Source of the DNA: Prorocentrum cordatum
Lineage: Eukaryota > Sar > Dinophyceae > Prorocentrales > Prorocentraceae
Direction: 5' to 3'
Assembly (NCBI GenBank): GCA_963575745.1
Contig: CAUYUJ010011170.1
Coordinates: forward strand, 143,501-207,500
Length of the DNA stretch: 64,000 bases
Shown: positions 48,050-60,289 of the stretch, one piece after another
How the letters are laid out: every line of letters begins with the position of its first letter
Position numbering within the stretch: position 1 is the first letter of the stretch
Made by a program: the position numbers and the translations under genes
Notes under the pieces: model-generated
Told to the model about the DNA's origin: nothing
Database searches by the model: none
Seen by the model: the letters and a program-made list of their open reading frames with translations, nothing else

Positions 48050-49075
48050 ATGGGGGCGCCGCGTAGCTACATTTTGATCGGGGTGTTCGTCCTGTTTGCC
48101 GTTCGCTATCGGGTCCGCGTGACTTTGCGGCGCGGCGATAACTGCGAAGATGCCTTGCGAACGCGCGCCCCATGGGCAAGCGACGCCGTGGCAAGCGTCG
48201 CCAAATGTCATGCGATCTCTTGCTCTTCCGAAGATGGCGCCCTCAGGGCTGTAGAGGACCATGGGCAGCAAACGAATCGCTGGGTCGCAGGCGTTCCCGC
48301 GGCAAGCGAGCAGGGCCATGGTGATGTCGTTGCCTTGGCAGACAGCGACTGCGATGACGCGCGCTTGTTTGCTGCGAAATATTTGCCCCACCCCCCGAAA
48401 GCACTTGCGACAGTGACCGATGGGGGTTGCGGCCTCGACGTGATGTGTCTGATGCTTGGTTGGAACTGGAGCGTGAGCAGTGGGGCTGCTCTGCGAGCCG
48501 AGTTGTGCGCTCACGCTTTGCGGCGCATGGGCAATCGGGCCCTCGTCGCGATGTTGCGTCGCGCGGGGGAGATCACCAACGATTTAGGCCTCCGCGATTT
48601 AGACGCCGCGGGCGCGCTGTTAGTCGTCGCGCCTCCCTGAGACGGAGGCCAGCACAGCCATGGCCATGGCGCAATGCGACCAGCACGCGGCAGTCAACAG
48701 CGCCACGGCGACGGCGACAGCAGCGCCATGGCGACGGCGACAGCAGCTCAGGGGCAGGAAGGAAGACACTTCAGTGAAGACGCGGTGGCTGCCATAAGAT
48801 GGAAATTCAATCTGCCTACGGCGGGGCGCGAGGTTGTCATTGCTATGCTTCATCGCCTGCCTGAGACTTGCGTGAACACCGCGGTCACTGAGTGGCAGAA
48901 CCGCGCACCTGTGAAAGGAAAGGCCCCTGAGACGCAGAAGTGCTTCTTGATCGTGCGCGACGCGCCCCGGTGGCAGAAGCGACAGGCAGCGCAATGCCTC
49001 CTCGACTGGGTAGCGAAAGCCCACGGTCCACTGGAACTGCATTTCCACGTGGTCTTTTTGTTTCCTTTGCGATAG
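48050..49075 (+). pseudogene. N-terminal part of OTU-like/DDE gene, in-frame TGA
   Basis: Two open segments in the same frame split by a TGA at 48638-48640. First: LFAAKYLPHPPKALATVTDG, GGCGLDVMCLMLGWNWSVSS, LRAELCAHALRRMGNRALVA; the DGGCGLDVMCLMLG motif resembles the Asp-Gly-x-Cys start of OTU-type cysteine-protease folds. Second: GRHFSEDAVAAIRWKFNLPT, AGREVVIAMLHRLPETCVNT, LIVRDAPRWQKRQAAQCLLD, ending FLFPLR. A 23-bp tandem duplication (about 48698-48743) lies between them. This order (OTU-like, HFS..AV.A.RW block, then DDE core) recurs in dinoflagellate multi-copy genes as far as I can recall. Family role unknown. Confidence 0.5.
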
Positions 49076-49159
49076 CCCATCCCGAATTGACAGACATGTA
49101 TGCAAAAGGTATACTCTGAAGTCAAGGCGTCGCAAATTTGATTCCGTGAGAAACTATAC

Positions 49160-50081
49160 ATGCGCGCTGTGGCTGCTTTCCCGCAGTCAACCCGCGGCAG
49201 CGGGGGCGGCGGTAGCGGGCGCGGCGGGGGCGAAGCAGGGGCAATTGACCTCGCGGTAAAAGCGGGGGCAACTGACTTCGCGGTAGCGGGGGCGCAGCTT
49301 TCCCGACTGGGTACGCAGTGCAAACCTCCTGCCGATCGCGCGGTTCGCGACTGGGAGCGCCGCAGGGCGTGCGGCCACGGAGGCAGACACAGGTTGTGCC
49401 AGACCTTGCGGGTTAAATTGGCCGAGTGGTTCAGCATCGCGCGCCACGGCGCCGACATGAAGCTCGCGTGCCGTTTCCCGAAGCAGCGCCCGATGATCAT
49501 AGCGATGGAGTTACAACAAGACTTTTACATTGCCGGCGTGACCAAGGGCCAAACTTTAGAGAAAGTCGTAATCAGTCCAAATTGGCTGCGCGGTTGGATG
49601 GCGGAATGCAGGATTTCATCGCGCAGGCCGAGTCGCAAGTTCCAGGTGCCGAAAGCAATCTTAGCAGAACGGCTGCGCATTTTCAGTGCCGTGGCTACGG
49701 TCATGCGCAAGTTCGCATCGTTGCATTTCGGCTACGATCCGCAAATGCGGAACGTCGACCAAAGCCCGTTCCACATGAACGAGGCAGGGGGTGTAGCCAC
49801 CAACACGCTGGCCATCAAAAATGCGCCAACCGCCCCCCTTTGTCGAGAACCATGCGGCGACGAGGGAGCGGTGGAGCTTGAATTCGGTCACTGATTCCTG
49901 CTCAGAAAGAATCACGCGCGAATTGCCAGGGTGCGAGCTGATGTTCAAGGCAGAGGGCAAATCTGTGGAGGGCAAGTTGCAGGGGCATGTCGAATCGATG
50001 TGTCTGCCTTTCAGATTCTCTGTGGTGGCGGGGCCGAGTGGTTCCTACAGGGAGCACGACATTTTGAATTATCTTGGCTGA
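49160..50081 (+). pseudogene. DDE-superfamily endonuclease, first half, one-base frameshift
   Basis: LRVKLAEWFSIARHGADMKL, ACRFPKQRPMIIAMELQQDF, VISPNWLRGWMAECRISSRR, then MRNVDQSPFHMNEAGG with the first catalytic Asp (GAC 49757-49759). In the C6 tract near 49825 the frame changes by one base: NAPTAP in one frame, FVENHAATRERWSLNSVTDS in the next, then LPGCELMFKAEGKSVEGKLQ and SVVAGPSGSYREHDILNYLG to a stop at 50081. The pattern (VDQ.PFH.NE, later FFLFDA, later QTND) is that of DDE-type transposase-derived endonucleases. GGYN hairpin at 49191-49204 (GGCA loop) and weaker ones at 49250-49290. Confidence 0.6.
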
Positions 50082-50234
50082 GCCTTGCCCCGCAATGCCC
50101 TCCCACTTCTGCCACCTAGCGCCCTCTCCTCTCTATCAAGCCGCCCCCCCTCCTACTCTCGTTCCTCTTTCCTCCATGGTCTTCATCCATGCTCTCCTTC
50201 CCTTCCTACTAAGTACGCCGCCAGATGCCCCTTC
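50082..50234 (+). other. probable intron inside DDE gene
   Basis: CT-rich (CCCCTCCTACTCTCGTTCCT) between NYLG and the continuation FMGWAICLEKWLEPRGPGRK; the flanking peptides join sensibly without it. Confidence 0.5.
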
Positions 50235-52343
<2,109 letters not shown>

Positions 52344-53517
52344 ATGGCCGGCTTGCCCTTAATTGGGCTCCATGGTAATGGAGCGCATGATGCGGGCGCG
52401 GAGTCTGACCGCATGAGCTTGCCGACTTTTGCGCCCACCGACGCGTCGGGCCCGCCGGCGGGCCCGCGCCTGCCGCCCGATTTGGCCGAAGACTACGACG
52501 AAGACGGAGAATTCATTCTGAGGCTTGTTTGGAATGGCAGCGCAGAGGGCGACGCGGGCTCAGCGCCAGGGCAGCGGCGGCCCTGACCAGGAAGAGCGTC
52601 GCGGCAGCAAAGCCATGGGCCAATTTGGTATCATGACTGCCAACTGGGGTGGCAAGTGGCGAGAGGCGGGAATGCATGCGCACATGAATCGCGACCTCAA
52701 AAGTTCCGCGTGCCAGTTCCTCGTCGTTCAGGAAGGCGCCCAAGACTTGCTAGGGTTTACGAAGCAAGATCCTGGCATGGACGAGGCCGACAGCCCCGCG
52801 GTGACGGGGCATCGGCCCCTACGACAATTTATCGGAGTTGCAGGCATTGATTGGGGAAGCACCACAATGATCTTCGCTCGGCCGCCCCACGCGAAAGGGA
52901 TGCGGACTCTAGTGTTCCACCGGACCAGAGATGGAACAGACTTGATCACCCAGAAGAACAGAGCTCGGACGCGGGTCACGAAGATTGCCGTCAGCAGGAT
53001 ACTGATAGCATCCGCCAAGATGAGGTTTTGGCAGACTCGCGGCAGCGGGGGGGATCGCTCTGACGACCAGGCCGCAGACGAGCGCCGTTTGGCGAACGTG
53101 CACCTCAACTACAGGACGGCGAAGCGCGACCTCCAGGGTGGTGGAGTGGCGCACAACAGGTTTTGGGATCTGCTAGCGCGATGCCTGGCAGAACTTCGAC
53201 CTGCGATCCTTTGCGGCGACTTCAACATGGCGTTCATCTGCGCGGTGCCGGAACTGCGGGCGCGCGGCTTCCAGATCAATCAGGCAGCGTGGTGCTGCTG
53301 GAAACAGGAGCACGAAATCAAGGTCCGAGCGGACTCGCGCGGCATCTTTCGCCTGGGGCCGCACGCAGGAGTTCGGCTGTGCTGCGGCATCTCTGCGTTT
53401 GGGATGGGCGGCCCCGACTTGCCTGAGAACTGCCCCATGGTAATGGGGACCTTGCGCGATACGCACAATAAAGAAGCATGCCAGCGCCCCTACCCCCATC
53501 ATAAACATCCCCTTTAG
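52344..53517 (+). pseudogene. EEP-family nuclease-like gene, N-terminal and core part
   Basis: ATG 52344 opens MAGLPLIGLHGNGAHDAGAE and runs to VWNGSAEGDAGSAPGQRRP; near 52570 the frame changes and continues with GPDQEERRGSKAMGQFGIMT. Core motifs: MTANWGGKWREAG, FLVVQEGAQDLLG (metal-binding Glu of the QE motif), FHRTRDGTDLI, LANVHLNYRTAKRDL (His), ELRPAILCGDFNMAF (GDFN, about 53205-53235), GPHAGVRLCCGISAFG. This is the endonuclease/exonuclease/phosphatase fold, as in LINE endonucleases. The end (YPHHKHPL) is followed by a poly-C tract and the C-terminal part resumes at 53594. Hairpins at 52367-52384, 52793-52810, 53036-53049 and 53433-53448. Confidence 0.6.
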
Positions 53518-53530
53518 GGGGCCAGGCTGC

Positions 53531-53550
53531 CCCCCCCCCCCCCCCCCCCC
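53531..53550 (+). repeat. poly-C tract between EEP blocks
   Basis: About 20 consecutive C between the two EEP coding blocks. Confidence 0.9.
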
Positions 53551-53593
53551 CGACAGCAACCACCCGAAAGTCCCGGCGCGAAGGGATCAGTGC

Positions 53594-54199
53594 GTGAGGT
53601 GGACGTTCGCGCCTGTCTTCGATGAATCTTCACCCGCGGTAGCGGAGGTGTTGCGAAGCGCCTCCACCGACAGTGGCGTGTTCCCGTATAGAGTGGGCCC
53701 TTCCATAGGGTCCGCTTCGTGGACTCGGCGTTCCTTGCCCTTGTCGAAGCAGAAGCCTGCAGACTTCGACAAGTTCGATCCCCAACGCGAGTTCTTCAAA
53801 CGCGGGGCACATATGCCCTTGATGATCTTCGCGGGCGCGGCCAGTGACGCGCGGCGGTCGAGAGATGCCCAGGCGCGGCGAAATTACCGCGCCGACTCGC
53901 GCGGCTGGGACTGGGAAAGGCGACGCGCCATGGCCACCAGAACGGGCGCCGCATCTGCAGAGGGTGGGGGGCGTGAGCACCACAAAGGCGATGGCGCCCA
54001 CAGCCGCGGTAGCGGCGAGCAATGGAACCAGCGCGGCCAGGGTTGGACGAGGGCGGGCGGAGATGGTCAATGGCATGGCCAGGATGGAACATGGAGCGGC
54101 GCTGATGGAACATGGCAGGGCTGGCAGGGCTGGCAGGATTGGAATTGGCAAGGGTGGCAAGATTGGTCGTGGCCGCGGCGCTTTCGGAGGCCGCGGTGA
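53594..54199 (+). CDS. EEP-family gene, C-terminal block
   Basis: MRWTFAPVFDESSPAVAEVL-type opening (first codon not ATG), RVGPSIGSASWTRRSLPLSK, KQKPADFDKFDPQREFFKRG, AHMPLMIFAGAASDARRS, then a Gly/Trp-rich tail with WQGWQGWQDWNWQGWQDWSW and RRFRRPR. The FDP..E.F..GAHMPL.IF.G block follows the EEP core in related dinoflagellate copies. Hairpins at 53634-53645 (read PAVAE), 54003-54016 (RGSGE) and 54188-54205. Confidence 0.55.
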   Translation: MRWTFAPVFDESSPAVAEVLRSASTDSGVFPYRVGPSIGSASWTRRSLPLSKQKPADFDKFDPQREFFKRGAHMPLMIFAGAASDARRSRDAQARRNYRADSRGWDWERRRAMATRTGAASAEGGGREHHKGDGAHSRGSGEQWNQRGQGWTRAGGDGQWHGQDGTWSGADGTWQGWQGWQDWNWQGWQDWSWPRRFRRPR

Positions 54200-54359
54200 C
54201 GGCCTTTTTTTTCGCGGTGGGAGGAAATCCTACCATCGCGAGCCCTACGGTCAATAAGCGTTGCGCTTGCTGAAAGAAAAAGATAGGGAGGAGAGAGGAG
54301 AAGTGAAGACAAATGACAGCAATAAGTAGGAGAGAAGTAGGAGAGAGGGAATGGGAGAA

Positions 54360-54525
54360 GCGACATGCGGGCGCAGGTGCCCGCATGCCTTGGGGGACGT
54401 GTAGCGACATGCGGGCGCAGGTGCCCGCGTGCCGCGCGACATGCGGGCACCTGCGCCCGCATGCCACTACCGCCGACTATTCTCCAACCGCCGTCTATTT
54501 GTGAAAACAGATTACGCAAGTGTCC
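54360..54525. repeat. three 32-bp palindromes and inverted S1 edge module
   Basis: Palindromes at about 54360-54390, 54404-54434 and 54436-54467 (GCGACATGCGGGC.. half-sites), then CCGCCGTCTATTTGTGAAAA and CAGATTACG, the reverse complement of the module at 14284-14335. Confidence 0.85.
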
Positions 54526-54645
54526 CGCTCCGCCCAGCACGGCGCTTCGTGGCCCCTATAGGGGGCCCCACCGAAGGCCCAGTGGCTGTGATCACATGCG
54601 TCCCGCGCCACCCAGCATGGCGCTTCGTGGCCCCATAGGAAAGAA
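54526..54645 (+). repeat. satellite S1 array 3, left fragment
   Basis: About 1.5 units (CCCAGCACGGCGCTTCGTGG, CCACCGAAGGCCCAGTGG) in the same orientation as array 1. It is cut by GC-rich and TGG-repeat DNA and resumes at 55815. Confidence 0.85.
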
Positions 54646-55814
54646 CGCGTTCTGTGGTCGCTTGGGGGGGAGGAGGGGGTTTGGAACTGGAGCCCCCCCC
54701 CTTCCTTCCCTACGTTGTCCTCCCTCCCTCTCCTCGGGCTGGCGCCTGCGTCGGCGGCGGCTGGCGGCGGCGGCGGGGAAAACGATTTGTTTTTTCTGGG
54801 CAGGCGCCGGCGCCTGCGGCGGCGGGCGGCGGCGGCGGGGAGCGTCGACGAGGACGACGGTGGTGGTGGTAGGTTGTTGTGGATGTAGTGGCGGTGGTGT
54901 GGTGGTTTGTTGTGGTGGTGGTGGTTGTGGTGGTGGGTGGTGGTGGTAGTGGTGGTGGTGGTGGTGGGTTGTGGTGGTTTGGTGGTGGTGTGGTGGCGGT
55001 GGTGGTGGTGGGTTGTGGTGGTGGTGGTGGTTTGTTGGTGGTGTGGTGGTGGTTTGTGGTGGTGGTGGTGGGTTGTGGTGGTGGCGGTGGTTTGTGTGGT
55101 GGTGGTGGTGGTGGTGGTGGCGGTGGTGGTGGTCGTGTGGTTGTTTGTGGTGGTGGTGGTGGTGGCGGTGTTGGTTTGTGCTGCTGGTAGTGGTGGTGTG
55201 GTAGATTGTTGGGTTGTGGTGGTGGTGGTGGTGGTGTGGTAAATTGTGGTGGTAGTGGTAACTGTGGTGGTAGGTTTTTGTGGTGGTGGTGGTGGTTGTG
55301 GTGATGGTGAGTTGTGGTGGTGGTTGTGGTGGTGGTGGTTGTGGCTGTGGTGGTGGTGGTTGTGTGGTGGGTTGGTGGTGGTGGTGGTGGTGGGTTGAAG
55401 CGGCGGTGGTGGTGGTAGTGGTGGTGGTGGTAATGGTGTTTATCGTCGCCTCGTCCCCGCCGTCGCTGGCGCCAGCGCCGGCGTTGCTGGCCGCCGCCAA
55501 CGCCGGCGCCGGCGCCGGCGCAGGGCGGGGGAAGGTTAACCCCCCCCCGCTCCTTGGGCTGCCTCTGGTCATCGTCGCTGCGTCCCCGCCGTCGGCGTTG
55601 CTGGCGGCTGCCAGAGCCGGCTCGGGCGCCGGCGCCGGGGGGGGGATTTGACCCCCCCCCCTCTTTGGGACTGGGGGGGGGTCGGAAGGGGGGGGCTTGG
55701 GGGGAGGGGAGCCCCCCTGGTTTTGATCGACGGCGCCACCCCACGGTTCGGGGGGAGCCCACCCCACGGTTCGAAATGCGCCTCCGAATGTTCCCGAGGC
55801 AAGCGCCCGTGAAA
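54646..55814. repeat. (TGG)n microsatellite with flanking GC-rich repeats
   Basis: TGGTGG with TTG/TAG interruptions from about 54865 to 55440. The flanks (54720-54850 and 55445-55640) carry related GGCGCCGGCGCC-type segments in opposite orientation (TGCGTCGGCGGCGGCTGGCG vs CGTCGCTGGCGCCAGCGCCG). Long poly-His/Pro/Val/Gly shadow frames are not genes. Confidence 0.9.
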
Positions 55815-55930
55815 CGCACTCTTTCCCCCATAGGTAGCTTAACCGAAGCTCCGATTGGCGGTGTTCGTGTGCGTCTCCTCTACCCAGTACGGCGCTTCGT
55901 GGTCCCATGGGAAGCTCCACCGAAGACGAT
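55815..55930 (+). repeat. satellite S1 array 3, right fragment
   Basis: CCCCATAGGTAGCTTAACCG, CCCAGTACGGCGCTTCGTGG, GGAAGCTCCACCGAAG; same orientation as 54526-54645. Confidence 0.85.
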
Positions 55931-55957
55931 ACGCACGGATGCGGTACTCACAGCTGT

Positions 55958-56355
55958 ATAACCCCAGGAAGCATTTAAGAACCCCCGCCCCCCCTTCCGG
56001 CAAATCGATAACCCTTCCGCACCCTGGAAGCGTTACCTGGCACCAGGAGCCCTCCTCCTCCTCCTCCTCCTCATCCTCCTCCTCCTCCTCCTCCTCCACC
56101 CACGAACTTCCTCCTGCCCCCTCCTCCTCCTCCTCCTCCTCCTCCTCCTCCTCCTCCTCCTCCTCCTCCTCCTCCTCCTCGCGCCCCCCTCCTTCCCTCG
56201 GGGCCCAAGGCCTGTCAGGGGCCAGGCCTCCGCGAATTTGTTGTGTGTCCGGGTGCTAAACCTATCGTGCGGTTATTTCGGCCCCTCGGAATATCGAATA
56301 AAAATGCGGTGCTAAGATATCGCCGGGGGGGTTCTTAAATGCTTCCTGGGGTTAT
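55958..56355. mobile_element. MITE-like element, 29-bp perfect terminal inverted repeats
   Basis: ATAACCCCAGGAAGCATTTA + AGAACCCCC at 55958-55986 is exactly repeated in inverted orientation at 56327-56355. Total 398 bp, no ORF; the interior has a (TCC)n tract (about 56051-56180). Flanks GCTGT / GCTTG give no clear target duplication, so the class is unassigned. Confidence 0.8.
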
Positions 56356-57114
56356 GCTTGGGCTTTTCTCCATGCTAAATAATTCCCCACATCCTAAGTG
56401 TGGAATTCTTGCTTTCTGAGAACACCCCGCGGAGGAACACGAAACCACATTCATCATCATCAGCAACATCACCATCACCACTACCATCATCGACATCAGC
56501 ACCAGCATCAACATCAACGTCATCATCGCCATCATCATCAACACCATCATCACCAGCATCACCATCAGCATCATCATCGTCGTCGTCGTTGTCATTGTCG
56601 TTGTCGTCGTCATTACCATCACCAGCATCACTACCATCGTCGTCGTCATCATCATCTTTACCATCATCCGCATATTCCCACAATCATTATAATCATGCTC
56701 GTGCGTCATCCCACCACATCATCAGCACCAGCAGCAACGCAATCATCGTCAGCATCGCAGTCCGAGGCGGGTCATCCAACAACATGTAACTGTCGTCATG
56801 TTTGGGTTCGTGGGGCGTGAATATGGAGAAAATCTCGAGCGGGAGCTTCGTCTGTGAGTGAAATACGAGGAGGTCTCAGGCGTGAGTCCCCTCCCTGTGG
56901 GGCCCCCAGCTCACGTTCGACTCCGAGGCAGAATTAGGAAGGCCCTCATTGACATGCTCGCGGTGGATTCTTGGGAAGGCGAGTGGGTCGAGTCTGCTAG
57001 TGTGCGCAGGCTTCGCCTTTTCCTCCGAGCACAGGCGCTTTCGATCTCGCCCCACCGCTACAGAAGGCGACGCCGACGACGACGATGACGCCGACGAGGA
57101 CGCCGACGCCAACG
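56356..57114. other. no gene seen; (ATC)n microsatellite
   Basis: CATCATCACCATC repeats at about 56450-56685. The rest has no supportable ORF. Confidence 0.6.
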
Positions 57115-57228
57115 ACGACGCCGTCGACGACGTAAGGGGGAACATCAGGGGGGGACCTGCTCAAAGAGGAAACATCGCCCTGGAATCGGCGACACATCGC
57201 CGATATATTGGAGACAGGCCCCCCACCG
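57115..57228 (+). repeat. inverted repeat I1, left arm
   Basis: CGACGACGTAAGGGGGAACA, GGGACCTGCTCAAAG, CTGGAATCGGCGACACATCG match the reverse complement of 58158-58275 at about 85% by eye. Confidence 0.8.
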
Positions 57229-58157
57229 AGGGAAACGGTAATGTCGCCGACAGATGGGAGATCGGGGATGGGGAAAACGTGAGAAGTCAGACGGCGACGC
57301 CGACGAAGCCGCCGACGACGCCGCCGATGTCGGCGACGACGACGTGCTGCTTGCTGCGCAGGCGGGGCCCGCCAAGGCCAGCGAGGCGCGGCGCCCGCTG
57401 GCGGGCGAGGCGCGCCCGCGGGGCGCGGCCGTCTGGGCGCGGCCGTCTCGGCGCGGCCGTCGGCGTCGTCAGGGGCAACGCCAGGGGGGGGACACGCTCA
57501 GCCCAGACACGCTAGCGTCGTGAAGCGGTCAGAACGGGAGGTTTTTGCTCCCATTCGGGGGGCCTTCGCCGGGTCGCGGGGGGCCTTCACCGGACCAAGT
57601 CGGGAGGAACAACGGCCCCGGGGCAGGGAGCCCAGGGGCTGGGCTCATTTCGATTCCTCCGATGCGATTCGATTCGATTTCGATTACCTCCGATTCCGAT
57701 TCGATTCGACTTCGGATTCTGATCCGGGTTTCGATGTCGGAGGCCTCACTAGCCTGCCGATGTCCGCCGATTCGACTTCTCCCGACTTGGCTGCCGATTT
57801 CCACCTATCCGATTCATTTCGATCGCCGATCCGACTTATCAACTCGATTCTGGGCTCTCCTGCAGGGGAGCTCCGACCTGGGCCGAGAGGCCTGCAAGGG
57901 CAACGTGAGGGCGTGTTCTCGTATGTTCGTACAGGTTTTCTTGCCTCGCATGCTTTTCAGCGGCTGCGCCTCTTGGAGAGCGTTCTGGGGGTGCCCAGAT
58001 CGTCCCGAAAGGCCGCTGGAGAGCCGAGTTATGGCCTGAAAACCAGGGGCCACGTTAGGGGGGGATAGGCTCAAGCGGGGCGCATCGATCCCCCATCGCC
58101 CATTGACCGCCGACAGCCCCGATGGGCCCGCCCCGCCCTCGAACATGCAGACTCACA
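57229..58157. other. no gene seen; interior between I1 arms
   Basis: GATTCGATTCGATT-rich DNA at 57655-57840. A segment at 57930-58050 (GGTTTTCTTGCCTCG.ATG, TTCAGCGGCTGCGCCTC, AAGGCCGCTGGAGAGCC) recurs directly at 58305-58430. Confidence 0.55.
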
Positions 58158-58275
58158 ATGGGGGACATATCTCCGATGTATCTGCGATGTGTCGCCGATT
58201 CCAGGTCGATGCTTTCCCTTTGAGCCGGTCCCCCCCTGATGTTCCCCCTCACGTCGTCGGCGGCGCCGTCTGTTT
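58158..58275 (-). repeat. inverted repeat I1, right arm
   Basis: Reverse complement of 57115-57228. Arms about 115 bp, inner distance about 930 bp. Confidence 0.8.
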
Positions 58276-58304
58276 TCTAAAGTTGTAAAACGTAGATTCT
58301 CGAA

Positions 58305-58430
58305 AAGGTTTTCTGGCCTCGGGATGCTCTCCAGCGGCTGCGCCTCACCAAGGGTGTTCCAGAAGTGCACGTATCGCCCAGAACGGCCGTCGGAGGCCAG
58401 AGGTTTGGCCGCAGAACCGTTTTCGTTGTG
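58305..58430 (+). repeat. direct repeat of 57930-58050
   Basis: GGTTTTCTGGCCTCGGGATG, CTCCAGCGGCTGCGCCTCAC, CCAGAACGGCCGTCGGAGGC pattern shared with 57930-58050, same strand. Confidence 0.7.
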
Positions 58431-59412
58431 TTGGGCCCTCGTCTTGACAGGAGCAGCGCTGCTCCAGTTCCCTTCTCTCTCGTCCCTGTCATCGTCGGCC
58501 TCGTCGGCGGTGCTGTCGGCGTTGGCGTGGGCGTCGCCGGCGGGCTCGGCGCCGTCGTTTGCGTCGTCGCCTCAGGTTCGAGCATTAATGTTTCTGGCAG
58601 CTTTGTGTGTTTTCCCTGTTGTTGCATCCAGGAGGCCTCTCGCCGCCGCGGCCGGATTCGCCTCGAGAGTTTGGTCAGAGCGCACCCCGGGAGCGGGTTT
58701 TGGCGGTGTGCAGTCAAGACGCTGACATGAGGAACAGCTTGGGTTCGGAAGGGGCTCGATGTTCCTCTGGTCCTTCCATGGCTGTTCCTCTAACTAGCCC
58801 TCCTCGTGCAAGCAGGCGCTGTTGGGGTCAAACATGAGTTTCGTTCCTTACGTATCATTCCTTATTTCAGCAGCCCGGCCATAGTCTTCGTCGGCGTCGT
58901 CGGCGGTTGGGGATGGGGATGGGCGGTCCAGGCTGTGAGCGATGGCGAAATTCGAGCCCCACCGTGTGGAAGTGGGAGAGGGTGTAAAGACAGTCGTCGT
59001 GTGACGCGCAATCAGAAGGGAAGAGTAGGAGGAGCGGGAGGTTCAGGAGGACCAGGGGAAGGGGGAGTGGACAGCAGGGGGGCGGCAACGACGAGGATAG
59101 AGTCGGATCCAGAAATGTGGCCCGCGCCCGAGCGAGAGCGCCATTCTGAGTGACGGGGGCAAAGCGCCAATTCTGAGATATGGCGCGCAATGCAGCGGCA
59201 CTCCTGTTTGTGTGAAGGTCGGGAACGCTGATGTTTGAAAACGAGAGCAACGCAAGCTGATGTTTGGACAATCCGGTGTTTGAAAATACACGACACAGGT
59301 TGGTGAGCATAAACAAAACATCTCTCTTGGGATGCGTTCTGCGGCGGATTCGGCCGCCGCGACGGTAGACCTCCCAGAGGGCCATATAAGCGACAGAAAA
59401 CCACTGGGTGTC
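58431..59412. other. no gene seen
   Basis: GTCGTCGG-rich segments (58490-58570, 58880-58910). Long minus-strand frames lack domains. Confidence 0.5.
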
Positions 59413-59530
59413 GCGCGTGAGCGCCCTCGTTTCCATTACAGCGTGCCGCGCTGGCGGTCCGCGTAAGACACCGCGTAAGGCCGCGATGTCATCGTGCGTG
59501 AGACCCCTTTCTTCTCGTCGCTCAAAGAGG
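59413..59530 (+). repeat. dispersed repeat R1, copy 2
   Basis: Homologous to 12292-12412 (GCGTGAGCGCCC, GCGTGCCGCGCTGGCGGTCC, GTAAGACACCGCGTAAGGCC). Confidence 0.7.
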
Positions 59531-60252
59531 GTATTGTCAAATGCTCCCTTGGCGCATGTTGTCCCCAAGACTTGGGCCTCCACGGCCTCCAGGGCACCTC
59601 CCACGAGGCCCAGACTGCCCCAGAATCTCCAAAATGGCATCCAGACCACCAACCTCTTGATTTTGCCAATACGGGTTCCGGGAGCTCTGGACCATTTCCC
59701 CGCGACCGGTTTGTCGTGCACGACCGTTTTCTGATTGTCCTGAGACCGGGCGGGAGGCCCCAGACGCCGAACACGGCGAAAAGCATCCGTCTCGATTTTG
59801 TCAAAACATTCGGAGGGTTGGGCACGACAGGCTATAGGAACACCCTGGGCCAGAGACGCCTCTGGCACTCGCTGGCCCGCACCATTCAGGAGCGAAAGAA
59901 GGACGCACATGTACAGAAGTCCACGCTGGTTTCGAAAGCACGCACTGCGCGAATGTTCGTACACACGAGGCTGGCGGCGCGGATTGGAACGCCGCATTCA
60001 CATGCGTGGCTGGGCGCGCACGTTTTTTGTGGGCACCCGCGACAGGGGTCCGCGGCGGCCGCCCTGGCTTGCACCCGCCACGCCAGTATCTCGGCCTCGC
60101 CCCCCGCCGCGGCGCGGCCAGCGCGGGAGCGCCGCGGTGTCGACTGTCGTCGTCGTCGTCCTGCTCCCTCCTCCTTCTGCTCCTCCTGCTCCTCCTCCCT
60201 TCTCCTTTCCTCCTCCTTTCTTCCTCCTTTTCCTCCTCCCTTTCATCCTCCC
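59531..60252. other. no gene seen
   Basis: Mixed sequence, then a CCTCCTCCTT tract (60160-60250) directly before the relict spliced leader. Plus-strand ORF 59494-60294 has no domain. Confidence 0.5.
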
Positions 60253-60289
60253 TCGGTAGCCATTTTGGCTCGAACCATGTTGGTTCAAA
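60253..60289 (+). other. relict spliced leader, tandem (22 nt + truncated 15 nt)
   Basis: 60253-60274 matches the 22-nt dinoflagellate spliced leader (DCCGTAGCCATTTTGGCTCAAG family) at 19 of 22 positions, including GTAGCCATTTTGGCTC exactly. It is followed at once by CCATGTTGGTTCAAA (60275-60289), 12 of 15 like the leader without its first 7 bases. Full leader plus a leader truncated after its internal TAG is the signature left when a trans-spliced mRNA is reverse-transcribed, reinserted, transcribed and trans-spliced again. Any retrocopied gene should start downstream on the plus strand. Confidence 0.75.

Noticed and set aside
48651-48668. GCCATGGCCATGGC as a GGYN hairpin
   Set aside because: The GGCC centre makes it a simple CCATGG tandem palindrome, not clearly part of the family.
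49415-49445. tRNA-like GGCCGAGTGGTTCAG (also 50033-50047)
   Set aside because: Only resembles a tRNA D-arm; no acceptor stem, anticodon arm or T-arm around it, and both sites lie in the DDE coding frame.
54592-55920. Large His/Pro-rich minus-strand ORF
   Set aside because: Reverse translation of the TGG microsatellite and of S1 units.
58867-59997. 376-codon minus-strand ORF
   Set aside because: No recognisable motif; it crosses dispersed repeat R1 and low-complexity DNA.
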